Below are positions 25,901 through 32,983 of a stretch of DNA of 60,280 nucleotides, one piece after another. Below the pieces are notes generated by a model. That model saw nothing but the letters and a program-made list of their open reading frames with translations. It did not search any database and was not told the origin of the DNA. The position numbers and the translations under genes are program-made. The first letter of the stretch is position 1, and each line of letters starts with the position of its first letter. Origin of the DNA: Paraperlucidibaca sp. (GTDB lineage: Bacteria; Pseudomonadota; Gammaproteobacteria; Pseudomonadales; Moraxellaceae); the NCBI GenBank assembly GCA_018066805.1, contig JAGPVX010000027.1, positions 1 to 60,280 on the forward strand, written 5' to 3'.

Positions 25901-26778
25901 CGCGCCTCTCGCTGCTGCCACCTAACTCCACCGCCCTAGAGCGCGCCTTTGAAAGCGTGACCGGCAACGAGCAGATTCCCGCCGCTGACACGCTGTGGAA
26001 TGCCGCTACCTGCCCGCCTGAGTTTTTACCGTGGCTAGCCTGGTCAATCGGCGTGGAAACGTGGGACACCACGTGGACGGTTGAGCAAAAGCGCCGCGCC
26101 CTACAAACCCAAATGCAGATCTCGCTGCATCGCGGCACCGTGTGGTCGGTGCGCGAGGCCTTACGCTCGATCGGCTATGGCGATGCCACCTTCACCGAAG
26201 GCCTGCCGCCGGTGATGCATGACGGCTCGGTACTGCGCAATGGCCTTTCAACCCGCGATGGTGGTAATCGCTGGGCGCTGTTCAAAGTGACTCTGAGCCT
26301 CGGCGAATCTACGACAGTGACGGCCGAGGCCACGGCGCGCATGGTCGATGCCATCCGCCAAGCGAAGCCGGTGCGCAGCCTATTGCACGCGATTGAATAC
26401 GAGAGCCACTTGAGCGACAGCTTCAGCGTCGATGACGAAGCTTTGGCAATCGCGGCGCAGCTAGACCTATCAGACTTCGGTTTCGACGGCCCTTACCGCG
26501 ACGGACGCCACACACGCAATGGCTCGGTGGCGCGCCGCGACCCATCAGACACGCTCGCGTTGGAAGCCACTCTGGCATTTTCCGATGCTCAAACCATCAC
26601 GCCGCTGCGCAACGGTTTCATCGAACGTAATGGCCAATGCCGGCGCGATGGCGTCGGGCTATTCGCCGGAGATCGATTAGACATCACCGTCACCAAGCGC
26701 CAGCGCCGAAATGGCCGCATCACCCGCGACGGCACAGCACTACATCGCCCCACTCTCATTACTCAGTTAGCTGCATGA
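25897..26778 (+). CDS. I: Tail protein I (P2 gpI-like) with an extended repeat-rich C-terminus
   Basis: The first about 190 residues match phage tail protein I (LLPPNSTALERAFE, CPPEFLPWLAWSIGV). P2 gpI has about 176 residues, while this protein has 293. The extra C-terminal part and a central insert carry recurring RNG/RDG units (LRNGLSTRDG near 109, YRDGRHTRNG near 199, LRNGFIERNG near 241, RRNGRITRDG near 272). These may be small beta turns for fibre attachment; that is inference. The start at 25897 overlaps the J stop. Confidence 0.88.
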   Translation: MTRLSLLPPNSTALERAFESVTGNEQIPAADTLWNAATCPPEFLPWLAWSIGVETWDTTWTVEQKRRALQTQMQISLHRGTVWSVREALRSIGYGDATFTEGLPPVMHDGSVLRNGLSTRDGGNRWALFKVTLSLGESTTVTAEATARMVDAIRQAKPVRSLLHAIEYESHLSDSFSVDDEALAIAAQLDLSDFGFDGPYRDGRHTRNGSVARRDPSDTLALEATLAFSDAQTITPLRNGFIERNGQCRRDGVGLFAGDRLDITVTKRQRRNGRITRDGTALHRPTLITQLAA

Positions 26779-26785
26779 GGCACAC

Positions 26786-27223
26786 ATGAAATTAACAGAC
26801 GACTTCGATATGCGCGGCGATTTTGAATTAAAGATTTACCGAAAAGGCGTGTTGGTTGAGCACGTGCTCGAGGAAAACTTGATTCTGAAACGCGCCAAAG
26901 TGTTGATGGCCCATGCCGCCAAAGATGAAGCCGGTGGCGTGTTTATTAATCGCATCGCCTTCGGCACATCAAGCACTCCAGCAGATCCTGACGACACGGC
27001 GCTTACCTCCGCTTACGTCAAAAATATAGGTGCGCACACCTACCCAGCATCTGGGCAGATCAAATTCAACTGGACGCTTTCAACCGCTGAAGCCAACGGC
27101 AAAACCATCCGCGAGTTCGGACTAATGCTCTCAGACGGCAGTTTGTTTGCCCGCAAGGTGCGCGGCGCCATCGAAAAAGACGACGACATCAGTTTGGTCG
27201 GCAGCTGGACAATTAAATTTTAA
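26786..27223 (+). CDS. Phage tail/fibre-associated protein, unknown
   Basis: A 145-residue protein between gpI and a fibre-like protein. It is beta-rich, with a FGTSSTPADPDDTALTSAY stretch and a TIREFGLMLSDGSLFARKV block that recurs in phage tail proteins. It likely helps assemble or attach the fibre. I recognise the style of protein but not a named family. Confidence 0.7.
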   Translation: MKLTDDFDMRGDFELKIYRKGVLVEHVLEENLILKRAKVLMAHAAKDEAGGVFINRIAFGTSSTPADPDDTALTSAYVKNIGAHTYPASGQIKFNWTLSTAEANGKTIREFGLMLSDGSLFARKVRGAIEKDDDISLVGSWTIKF

Positions 27224-27235
27224 AGGAGAGAGCAC

Positions 27236-28099
27236 ATGGCCTCGTTACCTGAATTATCCGAATGGACAGCTGGCATTTATCAGCTTGAAGTCAGCGACCC
27301 GCTCGAAGGCGGCGTTAGTGGCATCGATAACTTGCCGCTGAAGCAGCTGGCCAACCGCACAAAGTTTCTAAAGGATGCCGTTGACAACCTAGCGCCATTC
27401 GATGCCAGCGCCCAAGACTCGCTCTGGGCCGCGCTGAAGTTTTCGCTTGAGCAAGCAGGCCTTGCTAACCACGGCGTGAAAGTGCTGCGTCAACAGGCCC
27501 AGCAAGAAGGCGCGCTCACGATCACCAACCGTGGCGTGGTTTCTGGCTGCACTATCAGTAAGTCAGTTACCGCGACTCGAAATTTGCACATCGCCGCTGG
27601 CATTTGCTTTGCCAAAGGCCGACGTTTTGCAGTGTCTGCCGGTAACAACGTCGCCTCGGTGCCATCAAACCTGACTGGCTCAGCGCAGACGGTTTATGCG
27701 TATCTGGCCGCCACGGCCGGCATTTATCAGTTGGCGGTGACCGCCGTTGGTGAAGCATTACCGGCTAATGCCATCAAGATTTACAAGGTGATTATTCCCG
27801 CTGGCTCCACCGACGGCACCGATCCGAACCTGACTTCGGTGACGCTGACTGACACGCGCCGCATGGAGCCGATGTTCCCCATGGCGCTGGATAACGCTCC
27901 CATTTTTTCAGCCGTGCTGAACCTGCTCAACGCCAACGACTTCCGCCTGTCATTCGATCTCGTCTCGGCCGTTGGAGCGCCCTGCTCATTAGACGCTGTG
28001 CTGGTGACCAGCCGCGCGACTAACGGCTTCACCGTGCAATTGGCTTCGGCGGCGGACGATGTCGTCATCCGCTGGCGTGCCAGCAAACTCAACAACTAA
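27236..28099 (+). CDS. Putative tail fibre protein
   Basis: 287 residues after a strong AAAGGAG site. The N-terminal PLEGGVSGIDNLPLKQLANRTKFLKDAVD is the common module by which tail-fibre proteins dock to the tail; the rest is Ala/Val/Ser-rich beta structure. The position after gpI corresponds to P2 gene H. It is much shorter than gpH and lacks a clear receptor-binding tip, which the gene at 28438 may supply. Confidence 0.75.
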   Translation: MASLPELSEWTAGIYQLEVSDPLEGGVSGIDNLPLKQLANRTKFLKDAVDNLAPFDASAQDSLWAALKFSLEQAGLANHGVKVLRQQAQQEGALTITNRGVVSGCTISKSVTATRNLHIAAGICFAKGRRFAVSAGNNVASVPSNLTGSAQTVYAYLAATAGIYQLAVTAVGEALPANAIKIYKVIIPAGSTDGTDPNLTSVTLTDTRRMEPMFPMALDNAPIFSAVLNLLNANDFRLSFDLVSAVGAPCSLDAVLVTSRATNGFTVQLASAADDVVIRWRASKLNN

Positions 28100-28110
28100 G
28101 GAAGCAGACC

Positions 28111-28422
28111 ATGCCACAAATCATCCTGATGCAAGCCGGCCAGCCGGTAGCAAACTTCTCGGTTAGCGGCACGCTAATCAATATCGCCGGTGTTGAGATC
28201 GACGCCGCCGATCGCCAGCAAGATGTCTCAGTTTTCATTGAGGTGCGCGGCGATGCCTCCGGTGCTGTTGAAGGTGGTGATGGCCCCTATCTGGCGCAAA
28301 TTCGCATCCCTGCGCGCCGCTACGACGAGGCGCTGAATGAAGAGGAAGAGGAAGAGACAGTGCTTGTGCCGACGCCACTCGACAGCAATGCCGTTGAAAT
28401 CACTTTATGGCCGATCGGCTAA
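28111..28422 (+). CDS. Small acidic hypothetical protein of the fibre operon
   Basis: 103 residues with an acidic stretch (NEEEEEETV). It has no membrane segment or signal and no family I recognise. The gene lies between two fibre genes with short gaps and its own GGAAGCAGACC leader, so a role in fibre assembly is likely. Confidence 0.7.
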   Translation: MPQIILMQAGQPVANFSVSGTLINIAGVEIDAADRQQDVSVFIEVRGDASGAVEGGDGPYLAQIRIPARRYDEALNEEEEEETVLVPTPLDSNAVEITLWPIG

Positions 28423-28437
28423 GACCAGGAGAACATC

Positions 28438-29526
28438 ATGACAATTTTCGTTAAAGACGAACTACGCGCCTCAGTTGAGGCTGCAACTGGCGGCAAAGTT
28501 ACCGTGCTCTATACCGCATCGGGTGCGCCTAGCTATGTGCATCCTGTGCCGAAATTCAGCAAGCAAGACCTTGATCCATCACTTGGCTCGGGCGTGCATG
28601 AAGCATTCATCGTGGGCGGCGTAGAAAAGAGCGAGGTCTTTGTTGGTGCGTATCCTGGCGTTGTGAAAGGCGGCGAGCTGCTTTCGCTACCAGGCGTCGA
28701 TCCATCTGCTTCGGCAAATCACGACCAATTTGTCGCCTACGCTCGAGCTTGCGGCGCGGGATGGCACTGCATGTCAAACGCTGAGTGGGCAGCGCTTCAA
28801 TTGTGGTGCTGGAAGAACGGCTTTATGCCGCGCGGCAACAGCAATTATGGCCGCAGCAGCGATAACACCTGGGAAGCCGGCCGCCGCACCGATGGCATTG
28901 CGCCTGGCACAGTTTCCGGCGCTGCACGCACGCTCACCGGCTCTGGCCCTGCGTCATGGCGCCACGATAACTCTCCTGCCGGTATTTCAGACCTTTGCGG
29001 CAATGTTTGGGAGTGGGCGCCGGGCCTGCGAGTCGTTGATGGCGAAATTCAAGTCACCGCGAACAATGACTCTGTGCTTTCTGCCACCGACCTTGGCCCC
29101 ACATCGAGCGCTTGGAAGGCCATTGATGGAGTCACTGGCGCGCTAGTCACGCCAACATTCACTGGATCAATTGTCGGCGGCAACTACGTACCAACCACGC
29201 CGAACTCTGTGCGCTATGCCGTGAGCGGCACTGCAAACTACACGCTAGTTCGAGCAAGCGGCGCTTCGTTCGAAGGCATGACAAACCCAGGCGGATCGCC
29301 TGCTTCGGCAGACGCTATTAAGGTGCTCAAGTCTCTCGGCTTATTCCCGGTGGATGGGGCTCTAGGCGGTGACGGCTTCTACCTAACAGTCACTGGCGAA
29401 CGGCTCCCGCTCCGTGGCGGCGATTGGAGCCGTGGTTCGCTTGCCGGCGTGTTTGCTCTCTACTTGGCTGACGCTCGCTCCGGTGCGCAGACGGGCATCG
29501 GTGCGCGCCCCGCTTTTGTGCTCTGA
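28438..29526 (+). CDS. Receptor-binding fibre protein with C-type-lectin (sulfatase-modifying-like) fold; DGR-type target
   Basis: A 362-residue protein preceded by AGGAGAA. The central and C-terminal parts show the formylglycine-generating-enzyme-like C-type lectin fold used by variable phage receptor-binding proteins: GAGWHCMSNAEWAALQLWC, then GNVWEWAPG, then LPLRGGDWSRG and a terminal IGARPAFVL. The last 40 residues have the layout of a diversity-generating retroelement variable region. It ends the fibre operon and is followed by a hairpin/terminator. No enzymatic role is expected. Confidence 0.85.
   Translation: MTIFVKDELRASVEAATGGKVTVLYTASGAPSYVHPVPKFSKQDLDPSLGSGVHEAFIVGGVEKSEVFVGAYPGVVKGGELLSLPGVDPSASANHDQFVAYARACGAGWHCMSNAEWAALQLWCWKNGFMPRGNSNYGRSSDNTWEAGRRTDGIAPGTVSGAARTLTGSGPASWRHDNSPAGISDLCGNVWEWAPGLRVVDGEIQVTANNDSVLSATDLGPTSSAWKAIDGVTGALVTPTFTGSIVGGNYVPTTPNSVRYAVSGTANYTLVRASGASFEGMTNPGGSPASADAIKVLKSLGLFPVDGALGGDGFYLTVTGERLPLRGGDWSRGSLAGVFALYLADARSGAQTGIGARPAFVL
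29401..29526 (+). repeat. Candidate DGR variable region (VR)
   Basis: The last about 120 bp of the fibre gene encode a lectin-fold end in which residues that are usually Asn in template repeats are D, S, R, L, Y, A, D, G, Q and G. Nine of these ten codons end in C or T (GAT, AGC, CGT, CTT, TAC, GCT, GAC, GGT, GGC), as expected if they derive from AAC/AAT by adenine mutagenesis. No matching template repeat or reverse transcriptase is seen in the window, so this remains a candidate. Confidence 0.5.
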
Positions 29527-29548
29527 AGTCTGCAGCCAGCGATCTGAT

Positions 29549-29575
29549 GGGGCCGACGATAGTCGGCCCCTTTTT
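29549..29575 (+). terminator. Strong hairpin after the fibre gene (terminator and/or DGR hairpin)
   Basis: A perfect 9-bp stem GGGGCCGAC/GTCGGCCCC closes a GATA tetraloop and is followed by five T residues, 22 bp after the fibre stop. It works as an intrinsic terminator. A stem with a GRNA tetraloop just past the VR is also the known hairpin of phage DGR targets. Confidence 0.9.
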
Positions 29576-29578
29576 CCA

Positions 29579-30364
29579 TCAAAACAAACCCGCTGGCTCC
29601 GCCGCCACATCCCAACTGAAAATCAGCACCTCTCCCCGCTCTACCCCTGCGCCGCCACCTACGGTGTAGCGAATGTTGGTGGACTCAATGTGGTAACGAC
29701 TAAACACCTTTCTGATATCCGGATGATCATTAAGACTAATGATCGCTTTGCCTTTCAGCGTGCCTAGCAGCTCGGCCATCTGCTCGTACTCATCCCACTC
29801 AAACTTCACGCCATAGCCCTCGGTTTCCCAATACGGCGGATCTAAGTAAAACAGCGTGTGCTCGCGGTCATAGCGCGTGATTACCTCCTGCCACGGCAGA
29901 TGCTCGATGTACACGCCGCTGAGCCGTAGGTGAGCATCTGAGAGGTTCTGCTCGATGCGCAGCAGATTAAGTGGCGGCGCGGTGGTGGCCGTGCCAAAGC
30001 TCTGGCCATCGACACGTCCGCCGAAGGCATTTTGCTGCAAGTAGAAGAACCGAGCGGCGCGCTGAATGTCGGTGAGCGTTTCAGGCCGCGTGACCTTGAG
30101 CCATTCAAAGACAGTGCGACTGGTAAGTGCCCACTTGAATTGCCGAACAAACTCCTCCAGATGGTGCTGCACCACACGGTACAGATTGACCAGCTCGCCG
30201 TTAATATCGTTGAGCACTTCGACCTTGGCAGGCTGACGCAAGAAAAACAGCGCGGCACCACCGGCAAAGGGCTCGACATAGCAGTCATGCGCGGGAAATA
30301 GCGGAAAAATACGATCAGCGAGACGGCGTTTGCCGCCGATCCACGGGATGATGGGTTGGGCCAT
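29579..30364 (-). CDS. Phage DNA adenine methyltransferase (Dam family)
   Basis: A 261-residue D12-class N6-adenine methyltransferase. The N-terminal SAM-binding motif (PWIGGKRRLADRIFPLFP ... VEPFAGGAAL) and the catalytic DPPY (FYLDPPYWETEGYG) are intact. It probably methylates phage DNA late in infection to evade host restriction. It is transcribed against the tail operon, in the place that Z/fun occupies in P2. Its start lies within the com-like gene (50-bp overlap), with its own CAGGAG site 7 nt upstream of the ATG. Confidence 0.9.
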   Translation of the reverse strand: MAQPIIPWIGGKRRLADRIFPLFPAHDCYVEPFAGGAALFFLRQPAKVEVLNDINGELVNLYRVVQHHLEEFVRQFKWALTSRTVFEWLKVTRPETLTDIQRAARFFYLQQNAFGGRVDGQSFGTATTAPPLNLLRIEQNLSDAHLRLSGVYIEHLPWQEVITRYDREHTLFYLDPPYWETEGYGVKFEWDEYEQMAELLGTLKGKAIISLNDHPDIRKVFSRYHIESTNIRYTVGGGAGVERGEVLIFSWDVAAEPAGLF

Positions 30365-30533
30365 GATGTTGCTCCTGAGACGTGGCGCTCATTGGCGCTG
30401 CTAGGAGGCTCATGGCCTTCAGGTTATTTAGTGTCCCGCAACGCGGGCACTTGATCTGGATCTCATCAAAACGACTGGCCTTAGCCAGCAAGCGGCTGCA
30501 TGAGCCGCACCGTACATCATTTAACATCTGCAA
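30315..30533 (-). CDS. com: Com-like zinc-ribbon translational regulator
   Basis: 72 residues with two CxxC pairs (Cys9/Cys12 and Cys29/Cys32) and the block IQIKCPRCGTLNNLK typical of Mu Com. In phage Mu, Com binds mom mRNA and frees its ribosome-binding site. Here the overlapping downstream gene is a Dam methylase instead of mom, so the same coupling is inferred. Confidence 0.82.
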   Translation of the reverse strand: MQMLNDVRCGSCSRLLAKASRFDEIQIKCPRCGTLNNLKAMSLLAAPMSATSQEQHHGPTHHPVDRRQTPSR

Positions 30534-30562
30534 AGCCTTATGAGATTTGCTAGGCTCCCCGT

Positions 30563-30574
30563 GCTCAGCTGAGC
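30563..30574. repeat. 12-bp perfect palindrome upstream of com
   Basis: GCTCAGCTGAGC is a perfect 12-bp palindrome, flanked by CTCCC (30555-30559) and GGGAG (30575-30579). It lies 30 bp ahead of com in the divergent com/FI gap and may be an operator or an RNA stem. Confidence 0.6.
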
Positions 30575-30616
30575 GGGAGGGCCTTGGCTGGCTTGCAGCG
30601 TGTTCTGCAGGTTGGT

Positions 30617-30651
30617 GTCATGCCTTGGTGCTCGATACACCGTGGCATGAC
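30617..30651. repeat. Long interrupted hairpin in the com/FI intergenic region
   Basis: GTCATGCC, TT, GGTG, a 7-nt loop, CACC, GT and GGCATGAC form a 12-bp stem with one internal 2x2 loop. It lies in the 281-bp gap between the divergent com and FI genes. Apart from this hairpin, the palindrome and a TGT-N13-ACA dyad the gap holds no convincing gene. Confidence 0.75.
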
Positions 30652-30720
30652 GCCCTCTTCTTTTTCTCTAAACGCCGCTAGTTTAACCACGCGCCAGTAC
30701 TCGCCCTTCGGCTGTGCTCG

Positions 30721-30739
30721 TGTAATCGCCCAAGAAACA
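30721..30739 (+). promoter_or_regulatory. Putative Ogr-type dyad upstream of the sheath operon
   Basis: TGT (30721-30723) and ACA (30737-30739) are 13 bp apart, the same spacing as in the P/O divergent site, and 75 bp before the sheath gene. A single short dyad is weak evidence by itself. Confidence 0.3.
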
Positions 30740-30814
30740 AGCCCACCAGCTACACAACCTGAAGCCGTGCACCCATCCTGAGCGTGTTAAAGCACTCATG
30801 ATCGGGAGTTACCC

Positions 30815-31972
30815 ATGCCAGTTGAATATCATCACGGCGTCCGCGTCTTCGAAATCGCCGACGGCGCACGCTCTATCCGCACCACCGAGACCGAAATCAT
30901 CGGCTTCGTGGCCACTGCCGCCGATGCCGACGCCACTACATTCCCGCTGAATACAGCAGTTTTGGTGACTAACGTGCAAACCGCCGTTGGCAAAGCCGGC
31001 GTTGCCGGCACGCTCGCTGCCACACTAAACGCCATCTCAAGCAAAGGCGGTGCTACCTGCATCGTCGTGCGCGTTGAGGAAGGCGCAGACGAGGCCGAAA
31101 CCACCACTAACGTCATCGGCACAACGCTGACCGACGGCACCTACACCGGCTTGAAAGCGCTACTCACCGCGAAGTCTAAGTTCGGTGTGAAGCCACGCAT
31201 TTTAGGCGCACCTGGTCTCGACTCGCAGGGCGTGGCCACTGAGCTGGCATCCATTGCGCAGAAGCTGCGCGGCTTTGCTTATGTCTCGGCATGGGATTGC
31301 GCCACTAAAGAAGAGGCTGTCACCTACCGTGAAAACTTCGGCCAGCGCGAAATCATGGTTATTTGGCCAGACTTTAAGTTGCTCGAGGCCAAGTCGGATG
31401 CGGTGGCTCATGCCCTCGGTCTGCGCGCGAAAATCGACCGCGAGCAAGGTTGGCACAAAACACTTTCCAACGTGGTTGTGGATGGCGTTACTGGCATCAA
31501 CAAAGACGTGTTCTGGGATCTGCAAGACCCCAACACCGATGCGGGCTATTTGAATGCTGCTGATGTCACCACGCTAGTGCGCAATAACGGCTTCCGTTTC
31601 TGGGGCTCGCGCACCTGCAGCGAAGACTCTGCCTTTGCCTTTGAAAACTACACCCGCACCGCGCAGATCATTGCCGACACCATCGCGGAAGGACATTTCT
31701 GGGCGGTTGATAAACCAATGCATCCATCGTTGGTGAAAGACATCATCGAAGGCATTAACGCCAAGCTGCGCGACTGGAGCGGCAAGTACATCATTGATGG
31801 CAAATGCTGGTTCGATGCTGATGCCAACTCGCAGAACGTACTGGCAGCGGGCTCGCTCTATATCGACTACGACTTCACGGCAGTGCCGCCGCTCGAAAAC
31901 CTCATGCTGCGCCAGCGAATTACTGGCCGCTACCTTGTCAACTTCGCCGAAGGCGTAGCTGCAGCCGGCTAA
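30815..31972 (+). CDS. FI: Contractile tail sheath protein (P2 gpFI-like)
   Basis: 385 residues, near P2 FI in size; it forms the contractile sheath. The opening [16 protein letters not shown], the [14 protein letters not shown] block and the C-terminal [18 protein letters not shown] are characteristic of P2-family sheaths. It begins a second rightward late operon after the com-dam pair. Confidence 0.95.
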   Translation: MPVEYHHGVRVFEIADGARSIRTTETEIIGFVATAADADATTFPLNTAVLVTNVQTAVGKAGVAGTLAATLNAISSKGGATCIVVRVEEGADEAETTTNVIGTTLTDGTYTGLKALLTAKSKFGVKPRILGAPGLDSQGVATELASIAQKLRGFAYVSAWDCATKEEAVTYRENFGQREIMVIWPDFKLLEAKSDAVAHALGLRAKIDREQGWHKTLSNVVVDGVTGINKDVFWDLQDPNTDAGYLNAADVTTLVRNNGFRFWGSRTCSEDSAFAFENYTRTAQIIADTIAEGHFWAVDKPMHPSLVKDIIEGINAKLRDWSGKYIIDGKCWFDADANSQNVLAAGSLYIDYDFTAVPPLENLMLRQRITGRYLVNFAEGVAAAG

Positions 31973-32020
31973 TGGATGCCGCCTTGAGCGGCACGAACAA
32001 CATTTAATAGGAGCGCCAAC

Positions 32021-32536
32021 ATGGCCATGCCCAGCAAGTTAAAAAATATGAACCTGTTCAACGATGGCAACAGCTATCTCGGCGTTTCCAAAGCGGTCAC
32101 GCTACCAAAGCTCAGCCGCAAAATGGAAGCCTATCGTGGCGGCGGCATGAACGGCCCCGCTAAAGTCGATATGGGCATGGGTGATGACGGCATCGTGCTC
32201 GAATGGACTTTAGGCGGCATAGACATGACTGCTGTGCGCCAGTACGCCAGCGCCGAGCTTGGCGGTGTAGGCATGCGCTTTGCTGGCGCCTACCAGCGTG
32301 ATGACGATGGCACCGTGGACGCAGTCGAGATTGTCGTTCGTGGGCGCCATGAAGAAATCGACATGGGCGAAGCGAAGCCAGGCGAAGACACTGAGCACAA
32401 AATTAAAACCAACTGCAGCTATTACAAGCTGACAGTGGCTGGCCGCGTTGAAGTTGAGATCGATGTGCTGAACTTCATTGAAATCGTCAACGGCGTAGAC
32501 CGCTTAGCGGAACACCGCCGCGCCATTGGCTTGTGA
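32021..32536 (+). CDS. FII: Tail tube protein (P2 gpFII-like)
   Basis: 171 residues, the inner tail tube subunit. MPSKLKNMNLFNDGNSYLG at the N-terminus and YYKLTVAGRVEVEIDVLNF near the end are family signatures. An AGGAG site lies upstream. It follows the sheath as in P2. Confidence 0.95.
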   Translation: MAMPSKLKNMNLFNDGNSYLGVSKAVTLPKLSRKMEAYRGGGMNGPAKVDMGMGDDGIVLEWTLGGIDMTAVRQYASAELGGVGMRFAGAYQRDDDGTVDAVEIVVRGRHEEIDMGEAKPGEDTEHKIKTNCSYYKLTVAGRVEVEIDVLNFIEIVNGVDRLAEHRRAIGL

Positions 32537-32544
32537 GGTGATGC

Positions 32545-32853
32545 ATGACTAAGCCTATCAAGCAAATCGCGAGCGTCACGCTCGAAGCGCCGGTTATTCG
32601 CGGCGAGCAGACTATTGAGGTTGTTGAGTTGCGTCGGCCGCAGGCCGGAGAGCTTCGTGGCTTAAGCCTAAGTGATCTGCTCAACATGGAGGTGACCGCT
32701 GTCATCAAGCTGCTGCCTCGCATCAGCACGCCCGCGCTGCTTGAGCAAGAAGTAGCAGCGCTTGAGCCGCAAGACCTCGTATCGATTGCGGCGGAGATTG
32801 CCGGTTTTTTGCTGCCGAAGTCAGCGCTGGAAGCGGGATTCCAAACCGCATAG
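32545..32853 (+). CDS. E: Tail assembly chaperone E (also reads through as E+E')
   Basis: A 102-residue tail assembly chaperone (KPIKQIASVTLEAPVIRG; RRPQAGELRGLSLSDLL). It is the upstream half of a frameshift pair: at codons 87-89 (GGT TTT TTG) it carries the T TTT TTG slippery heptamer used by P2. The -1 frame stays open through E', giving a fusion of about 144 residues. The unshifted and shifted products would help load the tape measure protein. Confidence 0.92.
   Translation: MTKPIKQIASVTLEAPVIRGEQTIEVVELRRPQAGELRGLSLSDLLNMEVTAVIKLLPRISTPALLEQEVAALEPQDLVSIAAEIAGFLLPKSALEAGFQTA
32805..32811 (+). promoter_or_regulatory. Programmed -1 ribosomal frameshift site (T TTT TTG)
   Basis: The heptamer is in the right frame for a -1 slip (0 frame GGT TTT TTG). 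From 32811 the -1 frame has 17 sense codons before joining the E' ATG at 32862 in frame. P2 uses the same heptamer in gene E. Confidence 0.85.
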
Positions 32854-32861
32854 AAGACGCA

Positions 32862-32978
32862 ATGGCCGATATTGCGGTGGTGTTTCACTGGTCACCGCAG
32901 GCCATGGCCGAGCTTTATCTCGATGAATTAATCGCGTGGCGTGAGCGTGCCAGAGTGCGCAATGAGAGTGGGGAGTAG
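32862..32978 (+). CDS. GpE' (P2 GpE family), 38 residues, expressed as frameshift extension
   Basis: A small protein of 38 residues (MADIAVVFHWSPQAM ... ELYLDELIAWRERA) of the P2 GpE family. It can be translated from its own ATG or, more likely, as the tail of the E+E' fusion, since it is in the -1 frame of E with no stop in between. It ends 5 bp before the tape measure start. Confidence 0.88.
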   Translation: MADIAVVFHWSPQAMAELYLDELIAWRERARVRNESGE

Positions 32979-32983
32979 GCGCC

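Noticed and set aside
30584..30781. A 65-codon plus-strand frame upstream of the sheath gene
   Set aside because: It has no good ribosome-binding site and spans the long hairpin, which better explains the sequence.
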